Origin: Streptomyces sp. NBC_00273
GTDB taxonomy: Bacteria > Actinomycetota > Actinomycetes > Streptomycetales > Streptomycetaceae
Reading direction: 5' to 3'
Assembly: GCF_036178145.1 (NCBI RefSeq)
Contig: NZ_CP108067.1
Location: 8,013,001-8,077,000 of the forward strand
DNA: 64,000 nucleotides
Position 1 is the first letter of the stretch, and the number at the start of each line of letters is the position of its first letter. The notes under the pieces were generated by a model that had not been told where the DNA came from, did no database searches, and saw only the letters and a program-made list of their open reading frames with translations. Below, in pieces: positions 37,801 to 45,995 of this stretch. Both the position numbers and the translations under genes were made by a program.

Positions 37801-38729
37801 ACGGCGGGGCCCGGGTCGCCGCGGTGCTCGGCGTCCGGTTCGCGGCGGGCGGCCGCCAGCGCGCACAGCACCCGGACGAACGCGCGCCGCTCGTCCTCGT
37901 CGGAGCACAGCGTGAACAGCTCCTCGAACTGGTCGACGAGCAGTACCGGACGCGGGGGCGGAGGCGTCCGGTCCGGGCCGTCCGCCGGGGGACCGCCCGA
38001 GTGCCGGCGGACGGCTTCGAGCAGCGCGTGCGGCCGGTCCCGGACCTCGCCCACGGTGACGCCGTGATCGGCTCCGAGGGCCTTCGCGGCGCAGTCCAGC
38101 AGTTCCGCCAGCGGGTGCGCGGTCGGAGTGAACCGCAGCACCGGCCAGGTGTCGGAGCCCGGCATCGGGAAGCCGCCCCCGCGCAGCGCCGGCACGAAAC
38201 CGGCGTTCAGCAGGGAGGACTTGCCCGCGCCCGACGGGGCGAGCAGCATCAAAGGCCCGTCGCCGATCCGTTCGAAGACCCGCTCGATCAGTTCGGCCGT
38301 CGCCCGCGCCCGTCCGAAGAACCAGGGGGCCTCCCGCGCGGTGAAGGCCGGCAGGCCCCGGTAGGGGCATTCGCCGTCGGCTTGCGCACCGGCTCGCGCA
38401 CCGGTGTCGCCCAGCCCGTCGCCGTCGCCGCCGCCGTTGCCGTCGGCTCCGCGCGGCCCTTCCCGGACCATCCGCACCAGTTCACCTCCGGCCCGCAGTA
38501 CGTCGTCGCAGCGTCGCGCGACGTCGACGGTGACGCGCTTCGAGCCGGTCTCGATCTTGCTCAGATAGCCCTTGCTGTAGTGCGTCTGCCGGGCGAGGTC
38601 CGCGAGGGACAGGCCGCGTTGCACCCGCAGACGTCTCAGCTGCGCGGGAAAGGGCATCGCGGCGTCGTCGGACTCGCGCTGGCCATCGGTCTTCCGCCGG
38701 TGGTCCGGATCCCCCAAGACATCCCCCAT
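34848..38729 (-). CDS. HTH-nSTAND1-WD40 signalling protein
   Basis: 1293 aa. An XRE HTH lies at about 28-85. The nSTAND1 NTPase has CPYRGLPAFTAREAPWFFGR, Walker A APSGAGKSS (164-172) and Walker B VLLLVDQFEEL-type at 262-271. A hydrophobic segment (600-621) looks like a transmembrane helix. Fourteen WD40 repeats (about 687-1280) follow, enough for two seven-bladed propellers. nSTAND-WD40 proteins are linked to signalling and to defence-like conflict systems. Having a DNA-binding domain and a membrane segment in one chain is unusual. The target is unknown. Confidence 0.85.
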   Translation of the reverse strand: MGDVLGDPDHRRKTDGQRESDDAAMPFPAQLRRLRVQRGLSLADLARQTHYSKGYLSKIETGSKRVTVDVARRCDDVLRAGGELVRMVREGPRGADGNGGGDGDGLGDTGARAGAQADGECPYRGLPAFTAREAPWFFGRARATAELIERVFERIGDGPLMLLAPSGAGKSSLLNAGFVPALRGGGFPMPGSDTWPVLRFTPTAHPLAELLDCAAKALGADHGVTVGEVRDRPHALLEAVRRHSGGPPADGPDRTPPPPRPVLLVDQFEELFTLCSDEDERRAFVRVLCALAAARREPDAEHRGDPGPAVVVLGVRADFSGNCLDLPELAPVFTRGLFVLPPMSLAELRESITRPADLAGLVLEPGLFPLLMRDAGLRDDQPDRTPSGVLPLVSHALLATWRQREGATLTVDGYERTGGIQGAIARTAEEVFTRLYPAEQNTLRRVLVRLVHVADGTGATRRRMSRTALMEQLAEAGPASAALDAFVRARLITMDRDTVEITHEALLHAWPRLRGWIRADRAGLLVHQQLAHAAAEWEREGRDPSALHRGTRLESARAWADEHDGRSRLGPLEAAFLRASQDAQDGREQQAGRQVRLRQWTLATLVVLLVLAVGAGGLAYQQRAGALGQERVARSRALALQSAALAAGRPEASMLLAARAYRTSATSEARGALLSTQSQPFTARLGGHGGPVNAVAFGPGNGMLATAGSDGRVMLRRVADRRTIATFTLPGRVRAVAFSPDGSMLAATSTDGPARLWDTAGRGAGAPLPASTTGARAVAFAPDGRSLAVAGADGTIGLWDAAGEHHALASLTGHTGRVNALAYAADGRTLVSAGVDRTVRLWDPVEPGPQAVLTGHTDEVLGVAFAPDGRTVATGGVDRTVRLWDVAGRRTTATLTGHSDDVNGVAYTPDGTTVVSAGGDGTTRLWDVAGGRATATLAGHTDYVLGVAVDRAGAVLATAGFDQSVVLWDLRGAVLTSRPFTEIWHAAYSPDGKRLATAEADHAVRLWDVAGRRVLATFAGHGETVFSVAFAPDGRTLASAGSDGTIRLWDTAARGRSAVLDGGGGTVFAVAFSPDGRTLASACSDGTVRLWDVAGRRPLAVLTGHTDFANDVAFSPDGRTLASAGDDLAVRLWDVAERRPLSVLTGHRGAVRGVAFSPDGRTLASSGNDGTVRLWDARRHRFEAELAGHTGSARGLAFSPDGRTLASSGNDRTVRLWDVAGRRTVAALSGHANAVWGVVFAPDGRTVASSSTDGTVRLWDLDVGARLAAVDRLRTSGPAGRDGGPALGLRRSR
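34900..36690 (-). repeat. Tandem WD40-coding repeats
   Basis: About fourteen DNA units of roughly 125 bp each encode the WD40 array. Recurrent coding patterns include AVAFSPDGRTLASAG and TVRLWDVA. High similarity among units makes this stretch prone to recombination, assembly collapse and copy-number change. Confidence 0.8.
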
Positions 38730-38879
38730 GGCAGTGCGCGCCCAGGCAGCGGTACGGGAGCGCCCAGGCTACAGCGGGGGTGGGGCGGACGGCCGCCTCT
38801 TCCAACCGGTATGACCAGCACACGAGCGTGCGGAGCCGCCTGGCGGGAGGCCCCGTACGCCGCCCCGGAAGGGGCGTCA

Positions 38880-39242
38880 CTACGGGTTGAGCCGGACCGA
38901 GTTGACGGGCGTGAGGTCGGCGTAGACACCGGTCTTGGAAGCGATGGCGCTGCCGCAGCCCGAGCCTCCGGTACCCGTGCACAGCTGTGCGGTCGCACCG
39001 CCGTACTGGTTGTTGAGCACCCAGTGGTTCCCGAACTGATTGCTCAGCTTGTGCACCCCGTAGGTGTAGAAGACGTGCGTCGGCTTGACGGCGGGGTTCT
39101 GGTTCTGAGGGTAGATGCAGACCGCCCCGTCCGGGCAGCCCGCCCACGCGTCTGCCGGCTTGGCCTCGACCGTCCCGCTGAGCGCGATCACGGCGACGAC
39201 GGAGGTGGCGAGCGCGGCGGCGCCGCGGAACATCTTGCGCAT
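38880..39242 (-). CDS. Secreted peptidase-inhibitor-family I36-like protein
   Basis: 120 aa. Residues 1-31 are a signal peptide ending EAKPADA. The mature part begins GCPDGAVCIYPQNQNPAV, as in I36 (SMPI-like) and beta-gamma-crystallin-type inhibitors, and has four Cys that can form two disulfides. Such proteins inhibit secreted metalloproteases. The ATG at 39242 follows AGGGGAAG. No protease partner is adjacent. The function is inferred from fold resemblance. Confidence 0.65.
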   Translation of the reverse strand: MRKMFRGAAALATSVVAVIALSGTVEAKPADAWAGCPDGAVCIYPQNQNPAVKPTHVFYTYGVHKLSNQFGNHWVLNNQYGGATAQLCTGTGGSGCGSAIASKTGVYADLTPVNSVRLNP

Positions 39243-39496
39243 GACTTCCCCTTGTGGTGCGTGCTTCGTGCTGACGGCTCCAGCCTCCCCCCGGCCCGTA
39301 CCGGGGTCGACGGGTTGCCCGTTGCCCATCGCGGCAGCGCCCGGGAAACCCCCTGCCACCAGCCCGAACACGGGACAGGAAGGCAACGCCCGGTGGGGCG
39401 GCGTAAGACTTTCGTCATCGGTGCGGGCATGGCGCACGGCGCCCCGACCACGTTGAATTCGACAGAGACGGACGAGGCGAGGAAGAGGGAACGGCA

Positions 39497-40045
39497 GTGA
39501 CACGGACAGGGCGGCGCGGACGGTTGTGGGGCGGAGCATCGATCGCGGCGGCGGTGGTGGTGGCAGTGGCGCTGTACTGGCTGCAGCCGTGGAAGCTGTG
39601 GCAGGACGAGACCGTCCGCGAGGCGCTCCCGGCCGCCGCCGCGCCGTCGGGTCCGGGCGCGCCCGCAGCCGTACCGGGTGCCCCGGTCGCCCCGGTGACC
39701 GTCGCCCGCGGGACGCTCATCAGCCACGAGCACGCCACCACCGGCGCGGTGGAGCTCATCCGGCTCCCCGACGGGTCCCACACCCTGCGGCTGGCGAACC
39801 TCGACACCAGCAACGGCCCGGACCTGCGGGTGTGGCTGGCCGACGCCCCGGTGAAGGAGGGCGTGGCGGGCTGGCGCGTCTTCGACGACGGCAAGCACGT
39901 GAGCCTCGGCAAGCTCAAGGGCAACAAGGGGGACCAGAACTATCCGGTGCCCGCCGACGTGAACGTCGCCGAGTTCACCAGCGTCACCATCTGGTGCGAC
40001 CGCTTCGACGTCTCCTTCGGAGCGGCGAGCCTCACCGCCGTGTGA
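39497..40045 (+). CDS. DM13-domain membrane-anchored protein
   Basis: 182 aa. An N-terminal transmembrane anchor lies at about 10-28, then an Ala/Pro linker (45-68), then a DM13 domain: ARGTLISHEHATTGAVELIRLPDGSHTLRLANLDTSNGPDLRVWLAD...EFTSVTIWCDRFDVSFGAASL. The conserved Cys is in IWCDRF. DM13 domains are proposed to have redox or electron-transfer roles outside the membrane. AGAGGGAA precedes the GTG. It appears monocistronic. Confidence 0.82.
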   Translation: MTRTGRRGRLWGGASIAAAVVVAVALYWLQPWKLWQDETVREALPAAAAPSGPGAPAAVPGAPVAPVTVARGTLISHEHATTGAVELIRLPDGSHTLRLANLDTSNGPDLRVWLADAPVKEGVAGWRVFDDGKHVSLGKLKGNKGDQNYPVPADVNVAEFTSVTIWCDRFDVSFGAASLTAV

Positions 40046-40240
40046 CCCGCCGCCGGGGCCGTCCGGGCCGGGCGACACGCCGTGGGGCCGGAGCTGATCG
40101 GGCGTCACCCCGTTCGGCCGTCTCCCGGAGTACGACTATCCACTCCTCCGGACGGCAAAATGCGGCCGTTTGCCCACGGGATGTATCCATCCGCTCATGC
40201 GGTGTGGCAATAGGTCGTAATCGCCCATAACTTCAGAATC

Positions 40241-41413
40241 GTGACGAACCGACAAATCAAGTCCCTCACGTGCATCGCAGTCGTCATGGCCGCAGGTCTC
40301 GGCGTGCTCGCGCCGTCCGCCGCCGCCGAAGCCGGACGCAGAGTGCACCCGGGCGACTCGATCCAGGACGCGGTGAACTACGCCAGGCCGGGCGACATCA
40401 TCACCGTGATGCCCGGCACCTACTACGAGAACGTGCTGATCACCAAGCGGCTGACCCTGCGCGGGTTCGGCGCCCGGACGGTGATCAAGCCGCCGGTCAC
40501 GGCTGTCGCGCCGGCCATGCCGGTCGCGCCCGTGGCGCCGCCGGCCCCCGGCGCGTCGGCGGCGCCGGTGGCACCCGGAGCGGCCAAGGCGCCGACCGCG
40601 GCGACGGCGCCGTCCGGCCGGGCGCTCGCCTGCTCGCAGGCCGACACCGGAATCTGCGTCATGGGGACGGCGGAGCAGCCCGTCGTCGGCGTGGACATCC
40701 GGTCGCTGACCGTCTCGGGCTTCAAGCGCAACGGCATCTGGGCCTCCTACACCGACCGGCTGAGCGTCCAGCGGGTGATCTCCGAGAAGAACGGCACCTG
40801 GGGCATCGCCCAAGAGCGGTCCACCCGCGGGCTCTTCCGCGACAACACCGCACGCGACAACGTCGAGTCGGGCCTCTTCATCGCCAACACCGTCGATCGG
40901 GAGGGCGGCGCCACCGACACCCTGGGCGCCGTGATCCGCAGGAACACGCTGACCGGCAACCGGATCGGCGTGACCGTCCGGCGCGTGCGGAACCTCTCCG
41001 TCTACGGCAACACCCTCACCGGCAACTGCGGCGGCATCTTCGTCGTCGGCGACGAGGGCATCCCCGGCGCCGGGGACATGACCATCCGCAACAACCGGAT
41101 CCACGAGAACAACAAGTTCTGCAAGGGCAACACCCGCCTCCCCGACATCCAGGGCGTCGGCATCGTCCTCACCGGCGCCGAGCAGACGGTCGTGCGTTCG
41201 AACGACATCCGCGGCAACGTCGGAGCCTCCCCGCTGTCGGGCGGAATCCTGCTGTTCAAGAGCTTCGTGGGCGCGACGAACACCGACAACGTCATCCGGG
41301 ACAACGTGGTGCGGGACAACAAGCCGGCGGACCTGGCCAACCAGGGGACCGGCACGGGCAACCGGTTCGTCAACAACCGGTGCGCATCCTCCGTGCCGGC
41401 CGGGATGTGCTGA
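40241..41413 (+). CDS. Secreted right-handed beta-helix (NosD-like) protein
   Basis: 390 aa. A signal peptide (1-29, ending AAAEA) is followed by PGDSIQDAVNYARPGDIITVMPGTYYENVLI, the classic start of a parallel beta-helix. Repeats with ITVRRVRNLSVYGNTLTGNCGGIFV-like rungs follow. An Ala/Pro-rich insert (about 86-125) interrupts the first rungs. It is probably a cell-surface or secreted carbohydrate-binding or processing protein without visible catalytic residues. The methyltransferase gene starts 35 nt downstream on the same strand, so they may share a transcript. Confidence 0.78.
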   Translation: MTNRQIKSLTCIAVVMAAGLGVLAPSAAAEAGRRVHPGDSIQDAVNYARPGDIITVMPGTYYENVLITKRLTLRGFGARTVIKPPVTAVAPAMPVAPVAPPAPGASAAPVAPGAAKAPTAATAPSGRALACSQADTGICVMGTAEQPVVGVDIRSLTVSGFKRNGIWASYTDRLSVQRVISEKNGTWGIAQERSTRGLFRDNTARDNVESGLFIANTVDREGGATDTLGAVIRRNTLTGNRIGVTVRRVRNLSVYGNTLTGNCGGIFVVGDEGIPGAGDMTIRNNRIHENNKFCKGNTRLPDIQGVGIVLTGAEQTVVRSNDIRGNVGASPLSGGILLFKSFVGATNTDNVIRDNVVRDNKPADLANQGTGTGNRFVNNRCASSVPAGMC

Positions 41414-41448
41414 CGCGTGACCCCCCTGATCAGCAGAATCGAGACCTC

Positions 41449-42507
41449 ATGACCACGGTAAGTCCCACCCCGACACCGATCCCGTCGCCCCAGCACACCC
41501 CCCAGCCGGCCATGCGCCTGCGCGAGCTCGTCTTCGGAGCGGCCTGCGCCGCCGCCGTACGGGCCGCCGCCCGCCTCGCGGTGGCCGACGCCCTCGGGGA
41601 GGAGCCCGCCACCGCCGCCGAACTCGCCACCACGGTCGGCTCCGAGCCGCTGCCCCTGCAACGGCTGCTCCGCGCCCTGTCCTGCTACGGGATCTTCGCG
41701 GAGACGGAGGACGGGCAGTTCGTCCACACCGAGATGTCGCGACTGCTGCGCGAGGACGACCCGCACAGCCTGCGCTACATCGCCCTGTGGTGCACGGAGC
41801 CCTGGACCTGGCAGGCCTGGCCGCGGCTCGACGACGCCGTCCGGTCCGGCGGCAGCGTCTTCCAGGAGCTCTACGGCAAGGGGTTCTTCGACTACCTGCA
41901 CCAGGACGCGCACGAGTCGGCCCACGTGTTCAACCGGGCCATGACCACCTCCAGCATGCAGTCTGCGCTGGACGTCGCGGAGCTCCTCGACCTCACCGGG
42001 ATCTCGGTCGTCGCGGACATCGGCGGCGGCCAGGGACACGTACTGGCGAGCCTGCTGGAGAAGCACCCGACGGTGCGGGGCGTCCTGCTCGACCTGCCGG
42101 GCGTGGCGGCGAAGGCGGATCCGCGGCTGCGGGAGGACGGTCCGCTCGCCGCACGGGCCGACATCGTCCCCGGGGACTGCCGTGAGGCCATCCCGGTCGA
42201 CGCCGACATGTACATCATCAAGAACATCCTCGAGTGGGACGACGAGAGCACCCGCAGGACCCTGCGCAACGTCGTCGAGGCGGCCCGCCCCGGCTCCCGG
42301 GTCGTCATCATCGAGAACCTGGTCGACGACACCCCGTCGATGAAGTTCACCACGGCCATGGACCTGCTGCTGCTGCTCAACGTCGGCGGTGCGAAGCACA
42401 CCAAGGCCAGCCTCACCGCCCGCATGGAGGACGCCGGACTGGTGATCGGCGAGATCCGGCCGGTCAACGCCTACCTGCACGCGTTCGAGTGCACCGTGCC
42501 CGGGTGA
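41449..42507 (+). CDS. Polyketide-type O-methyltransferase
   Basis: 352 aa. It has an N-terminal dimerisation domain (LRELVFGAACAAAVRAAARLAVADAL...LQRLLRALSCYGIF) and a C-terminal SAM-binding domain with VVADIGGGQGHVLASLLEKHP, DLPGV and GDCREAIP. This is the TcmN/DnrK/carminomycin-type family that methylates phenolic hydroxyls of aromatic polyketides. ACP, SchA/CurD and FAD-hydroxylase genes lie next to it. No ketosynthase is present, so the substrate must come from elsewhere if this set is active. Confidence 0.88.
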   Translation: MTTVSPTPTPIPSPQHTPQPAMRLRELVFGAACAAAVRAAARLAVADALGEEPATAAELATTVGSEPLPLQRLLRALSCYGIFAETEDGQFVHTEMSRLLREDDPHSLRYIALWCTEPWTWQAWPRLDDAVRSGGSVFQELYGKGFFDYLHQDAHESAHVFNRAMTTSSMQSALDVAELLDLTGISVVADIGGGQGHVLASLLEKHPTVRGVLLDLPGVAAKADPRLREDGPLAARADIVPGDCREAIPVDADMYIIKNILEWDDESTRRTLRNVVEAARPGSRVVIIENLVDDTPSMKFTTAMDLLLLLNVGGAKHTKASLTARMEDAGLVIGEIRPVNAYLHAFECTVPG

Positions 42508-42531
42508 CGCCGGCCGGCATAGGACCGTACG

Positions 42532-42562
42532 CCTCGAGACCGGCACGGAGCCGGTCTCGAGG
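42532..42562 (+). terminator. Strong terminator after the methyltransferase gene
   Basis: Perfect 13-bp arms CCTCGAGACCGGC (42532-42544) and GCCGGTCTCGAGG (42550-42562) flank ACGGA. It sits in the convergent gap with the ACP gene and may stop transcription in both directions. Confidence 0.85.
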
Positions 42563-42606
42563 GCGTCCCGGTCACCCGGGTGTCGGGCGGTGCCCGGGCG
42601 TCGGCG

Positions 42607-42858
42607 TCAGGCCGCCAGGGCGCTGTTGACGAGGTCGAGGAACTCGCGCGGCGACTTGCACCGGTCCGCATCGGCGGGCAGCGGCCGGCTGTGCCGGTTC
42701 TCCAGCTCACCGACGATGCCGAGGAGTCCCAGGGAGTCGAGCCCCCACTCGTCGAAGCCCGAGTCGGGGCGGCTCGCCATGTCCGCGGGGTCGACGGTGA
42801 CGCCGGCACCCTTCTTCATCAGGGCGGCCAGTTCTTCCATGGTCAGTCGAGCGGTCAT
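42607..42858 (-). CDS. Type II polyketide acyl carrier protein (spore-pigment type)
   Basis: 83 aa. The phosphopantetheine site is Ser42 in EWGLDSLGLLGIVGELENRH. The start LTMEELAALMKKGAGVTVDP matches ACPs of whiE/sch spore-pigment clusters. It would carry a growing polyketide chain after phosphopantetheinylation. AGGAG precedes the ATG. It is 13 nt downstream of the SchA/CurD gene. A KS-alpha/KS-beta pair, which normally accompanies such an ACP, is absent from the window. Confidence 0.9.
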   Translation of the reverse strand: MTARLTMEELAALMKKGAGVTVDPADMASRPDSGFDEWGLDSLGLLGIVGELENRHSRPLPADADRCKSPREFLDLVNSALAA

Positions 42859-42871
42859 GACGGACAACTCC

Positions 42872-44044
42872 TCAGGCTTGGGCCGGCGCACGCCGGTCGG
42901 TGATCAGGCGCATTTCAGAGCGCGCGAGGAAGCGTGAGATCTCCTGGTCGGTGGTGGGGACGCCGTCCTTGGCGCTGTCGAGCAGCCGGGCGAGCACGGC
43001 CGCCTTGTGGCCGCCCTCGACGCCGAGGGCCAGTGCGGGCCGCGCGTCGAGCGGGCCGCACAGGTCGAGGAGGCGCACGACGATGTCGTCGCGCTGGAAG
43101 ACGGTGCTGCCCTCGATGGGGCTCGTCGGATCGTCCACGGCCGCCTCGTCCTGCCCGGCGAGCAGCCGGGCCAGCGCCATGCCGCACCCGTCCTTCGCGG
43201 GGTAGAAGAGGGCGTGCCGCCTGACGTCCGCGCTCTCGCGGCCGCCGGCCGCCACATGGTGCACCGCCGGGAGCGCCGCACGGGTGAAGAACATCCGGGC
43301 CGATCCGGGGTCGCTGAGATCCCGGTCCTGCTCCAGGTACGGGTTGATGGCCTCCTCCAGCGCCCGTACTTCGGGCTGCTGGGACACGTGGCGCAGGGCC
43401 GCGAGCAGGTCGCCCTCGACCTCGACCGCCCGGACGACGCGGTTGCCGTGCATGAACAGCGAGGTGCGGCGCAGCCGGGTGTTCTCGTCGACCTGGGCCT
43501 GCGGGGACGTGTACCCGGCCAGGAGCTCCGCCACCACCGTCTCGCTGCCGGGCTTCACGGTGAAGGTGAGTGCGTGGCGGACCACGCCGTCACCGCGCCG
43601 CGGAGCGACCTGGAGGCCGCCCCTGGCCCGGTCCGCGGTCTCCGGCGAAGAGGCGGCGGCGGAGGGCGGGCCGGTGGGGGAGGGGGAGCCGGGGGCCGGC
43701 CCCTTGCCGACCTCCCGCAGCACGCTGAAGCGCAGCGAGCGGGTGTCCCGTACGCAGCCGTGGAGCGGCTGCACCGACGCGACGTGTTCCTCGCTGTTGA
43801 CCCAGGCCAAGAACCGCGGTGCGCTCTCCCATTCGCTGGTGATGAGCCACTGCGACGGATTCTCGATCGACTGGCACAACTCGTCGCTGATGTGTCCGGG
43901 GACGGAGGACACTTGCTCCTGGAGGTGTTCGTACACCTCCAGGAACTGATTCTGCGCACCGTCGTACAGATCCAGCAGCAGAACGACCCGAAGTCTCGAG
44001 CCGTCGAAGGCGGACTGGGATATCCGTTCCGACAAGGTTGTCAT
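42872..44044 (-). CDS. Fusion of an ABM monooxygenase-like domain and a SchA/CurD-like domain
   Basis: 390 aa. Residues 1-115 resemble an antibiotic-biosynthesis-monooxygenase domain (RLRVVLLLDLYDGAQNQFLEVYEHL...SQWLITSEWESAPRFLAWVNSEEH). A Pro/Ser linker (115-150) follows. Residues about 150-370 match the SchA/CurD domain found in spore-pigment polyketide clusters (RHALTFTVKPGSETVVAELLAGYTSP; DVRRHALFYPAKDGCGMALARLLAG). The role may be cyclisation or oxidation of the pigment intermediate. It diverges from the FAD hydroxylase, as SchA does from SchC-type genes. Confidence 0.8.
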   Translation of the reverse strand: MTTLSERISQSAFDGSRLRVVLLLDLYDGAQNQFLEVYEHLQEQVSSVPGHISDELCQSIENPSQWLITSEWESAPRFLAWVNSEEHVASVQPLHGCVRDTRSLRFSVLREVGKGPAPGSPSPTGPPSAAASSPETADRARGGLQVAPRRGDGVVRHALTFTVKPGSETVVAELLAGYTSPQAQVDENTRLRRTSLFMHGNRVVRAVEVEGDLLAALRHVSQQPEVRALEEAINPYLEQDRDLSDPGSARMFFTRAALPAVHHVAAGGRESADVRRHALFYPAKDGCGMALARLLAGQDEAAVDDPTSPIEGSTVFQRDDIVVRLLDLCGPLDARPALALGVEGGHKAAVLARLLDSAKDGVPTTDQEISRFLARSEMRLITDRRAPAQA

Positions 44045-44190
44045 CGTTCACACTCCTTCGAGACCACACGGTCGCCACGGGCGGCGCCACCCGAACCGAT
44101 CGTTGTCCCGTAATCCCTGCGGCGCGAGAGGAGAGAACCAAGCGGGTGAACGAGCGAGGGAACCGGCCTCGTACAGGGCATGGAAGAGCC

Positions 44191-45900
44191 ATGAAGGAAA
44201 ACGTCGACCACCACGTCCCGGTCCTCATCGTGGGCGGCTCGCTGGTGGGTCTGTGCACCTCGCTCTTCCTCGGCCGGCATGGCATCAGACACATGGTGGT
44301 CGAGAAGCACGCGGGTACCTCGATGCACCCACGCGGACGCGGTATCAACGTACGGACGATGGAACTGTTCCGGGTCGCCCGCGTCGAGGACCAGATCCGT
44401 GAGGCCGCCTCGGTCCTGGCGGACAACCACGGCATCATGCAGGGCGGCTCGCTGACCGGGGACGATCAGGAGTGGCTCTTCGAGGAGATCGACCCGGGCG
44501 GCGCGCTCGCGCGCTTCAGTCCGGCGGCATGGTGTCTGTGCAGCCAGAACGACATTGAGCCGGTCCTGATGTCCGTGACCCCCTCACTAGGGGCTGACCT
44601 GCGTTTCTCCACCGAACTCCTCTCCTTCGACCAGGACCCGGGCGGGGTCACCGCGATCGTGAAGAACCGGGAGACCGGGGAGCACAGCACGGTGCGCGCG
44701 GACTACCTCGTCGCCGCCGACGGGCCGCGCAGCCCCGTGCGGGAGGCGCTCCGGATCGGCCAGAGCGGCTCCGGGGACCTGTTCCACAACGTGAGCATCA
44801 CCTTCCGGTCGCAGATGCTGGCCCACGTGGTCGGCGACCGGCGTTTCATCGTGTGCTACCTGACCAAGCCCGATGCCGACGGGGCCCTGCTGCCGGTCGA
44901 CAACGGCGAGCGGTGGGTCTTCCACGCGCCCTGGCACCCGGACCGGGGCGAGACGCTGGAGGACTTCACCGACGAGCGCTGCGTGGAGCACATCCGCCGG
45001 GCCGTCGGCGCCCCGGACCTGGACGTCGAGGTCACCGGGAAGGCCCCGTGGCACGCCGCCGAGCGGGTCGCCGAGCGGTACGCGGTCGGCCGGGTCTTCC
45101 TGGCCGGTGACTCCGCCCACGAGATGTCCCCCACCGGGGCGTTCGGCTCGAACACCGGCATCCAGGACGCCCACAACATCGCCTGGAAGCTCGCCGCGGT
45201 GCTGAACGGTTCGGCCGGGCCGGGGCTGCTGCAGACCTACGAGGCCGAGCGGTTGCCGGTGGCCCGGGCGACGAGCGAGCGCGCCTCGGCGCGGTCGGCG
45301 GAGCACAGCCACCCGGGATACGAGCCCGACCCCGAACCCACGTCCGCGCCCGCTCCGGATTCCGGGTCCGCGCCCACGCCTGCGGCCGGGCCGGACTCCG
45401 CGCCCGGCGTCGGCGGCGGCCGGCAGGGCGGGGTCCTCTCCGTGGCCATGGGCTACCGCTACAACCAGGGCGCGGTGCTGGGAGCCGACCCGGAGCAGCC
45501 CGTCGTGCCCGAACGGATGCGGCTCTGCGGCGATCCGGGCAGTCGTGCACCGCACATGTGGCTCTGTGGTCCGGGGGATCCGGAGCCGAAGTCCACCGTG
45601 GACCTCTACGAGCGATCCTTCGTCCTGCTGTGCTCCGAGGGCGCTCCGTGGCGTGCCGCGGGGCGGTCCGTCGCCGAACAGTTGGGCGTTCCCCTGGACG
45701 TGTACGCGATCGGCACCGGTCCGGAGGCCGACCTGATCCCGGCGAACGGCGGCGACTGGACCGAGGTGCACGGCACGACCGGGCAGGGCGCGGTCCTCGT
45801 CCGCCCGGACGGCTTCGTGGCGTGGCGTTCGGCGCAGGCGGTGGCGGATCCGGCGGCGGTCCTGCACGAGGTCCTGACCACGCTGCTGGACCGCTCCTGA
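44191..45900 (+). CDS. FAD-dependent aromatic polyketide hydroxylase (SchC/PgaE-like)
   Basis: 569 aa. FAD/NADPH motifs are VLIVGGSLVGLCTSLFLGRHG (a GGSxxG variant of the first dinucleotide fold), VAADGPRSPVREAL (DG motif) and VFLAGDSAHEMSPTGAFGSNTGIQDA (GD motif). A Pro/Ala/Ser-rich insert at about 375-415 splits the C-terminal part. The enzyme would hydroxylate an aromatic polyketide. It is divergent from SchA/CurD-ACP across a 146-bp gap. GGAAGAG precedes the ATG. Confidence 0.9.
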   Translation: MKENVDHHVPVLIVGGSLVGLCTSLFLGRHGIRHMVVEKHAGTSMHPRGRGINVRTMELFRVARVEDQIREAASVLADNHGIMQGGSLTGDDQEWLFEEIDPGGALARFSPAAWCLCSQNDIEPVLMSVTPSLGADLRFSTELLSFDQDPGGVTAIVKNRETGEHSTVRADYLVAADGPRSPVREALRIGQSGSGDLFHNVSITFRSQMLAHVVGDRRFIVCYLTKPDADGALLPVDNGERWVFHAPWHPDRGETLEDFTDERCVEHIRRAVGAPDLDVEVTGKAPWHAAERVAERYAVGRVFLAGDSAHEMSPTGAFGSNTGIQDAHNIAWKLAAVLNGSAGPGLLQTYEAERLPVARATSERASARSAEHSHPGYEPDPEPTSAPAPDSGSAPTPAAGPDSAPGVGGGRQGGVLSVAMGYRYNQGAVLGADPEQPVVPERMRLCGDPGSRAPHMWLCGPGDPEPKSTVDLYERSFVLLCSEGAPWRAAGRSVAEQLGVPLDVYAIGTGPEADLIPANGGDWTEVHGTTGQGAVLVRPDGFVAWRSAQAVADPAAVLHEVLTTLLDRS

Positions 45901-45930
45901 TCCGGCCGATCCCGCTTCCCGCGAGCCCGG

Positions 45931-45968
45931 GGGCGCCGTCCGGCGGAGTGATCCGCGGGACGGCGCCC
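45931..45968. terminator. Bidirectional terminator
   Basis: GGGCGCCGTCC (45931-45941) pairs with GGACGGCGCCC (45958-45968), followed by a short CTTC stretch, in the convergent gap between the hydroxylase and lipoprotein genes. Confidence 0.8.
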
Positions 45969-45995
45969 TTCACCTCGTGACGATGGCGGAGCGGG

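Noticed and set aside
35163..39500. Very long plus-strand open frame opposite the WD40 gene
   Set aside because: It mirrors the GC3-rich WD40 repeats and reads as Arg/Pro/Val-rich low complexity. The minus-strand product has HTH, Walker and WD40 motifs.
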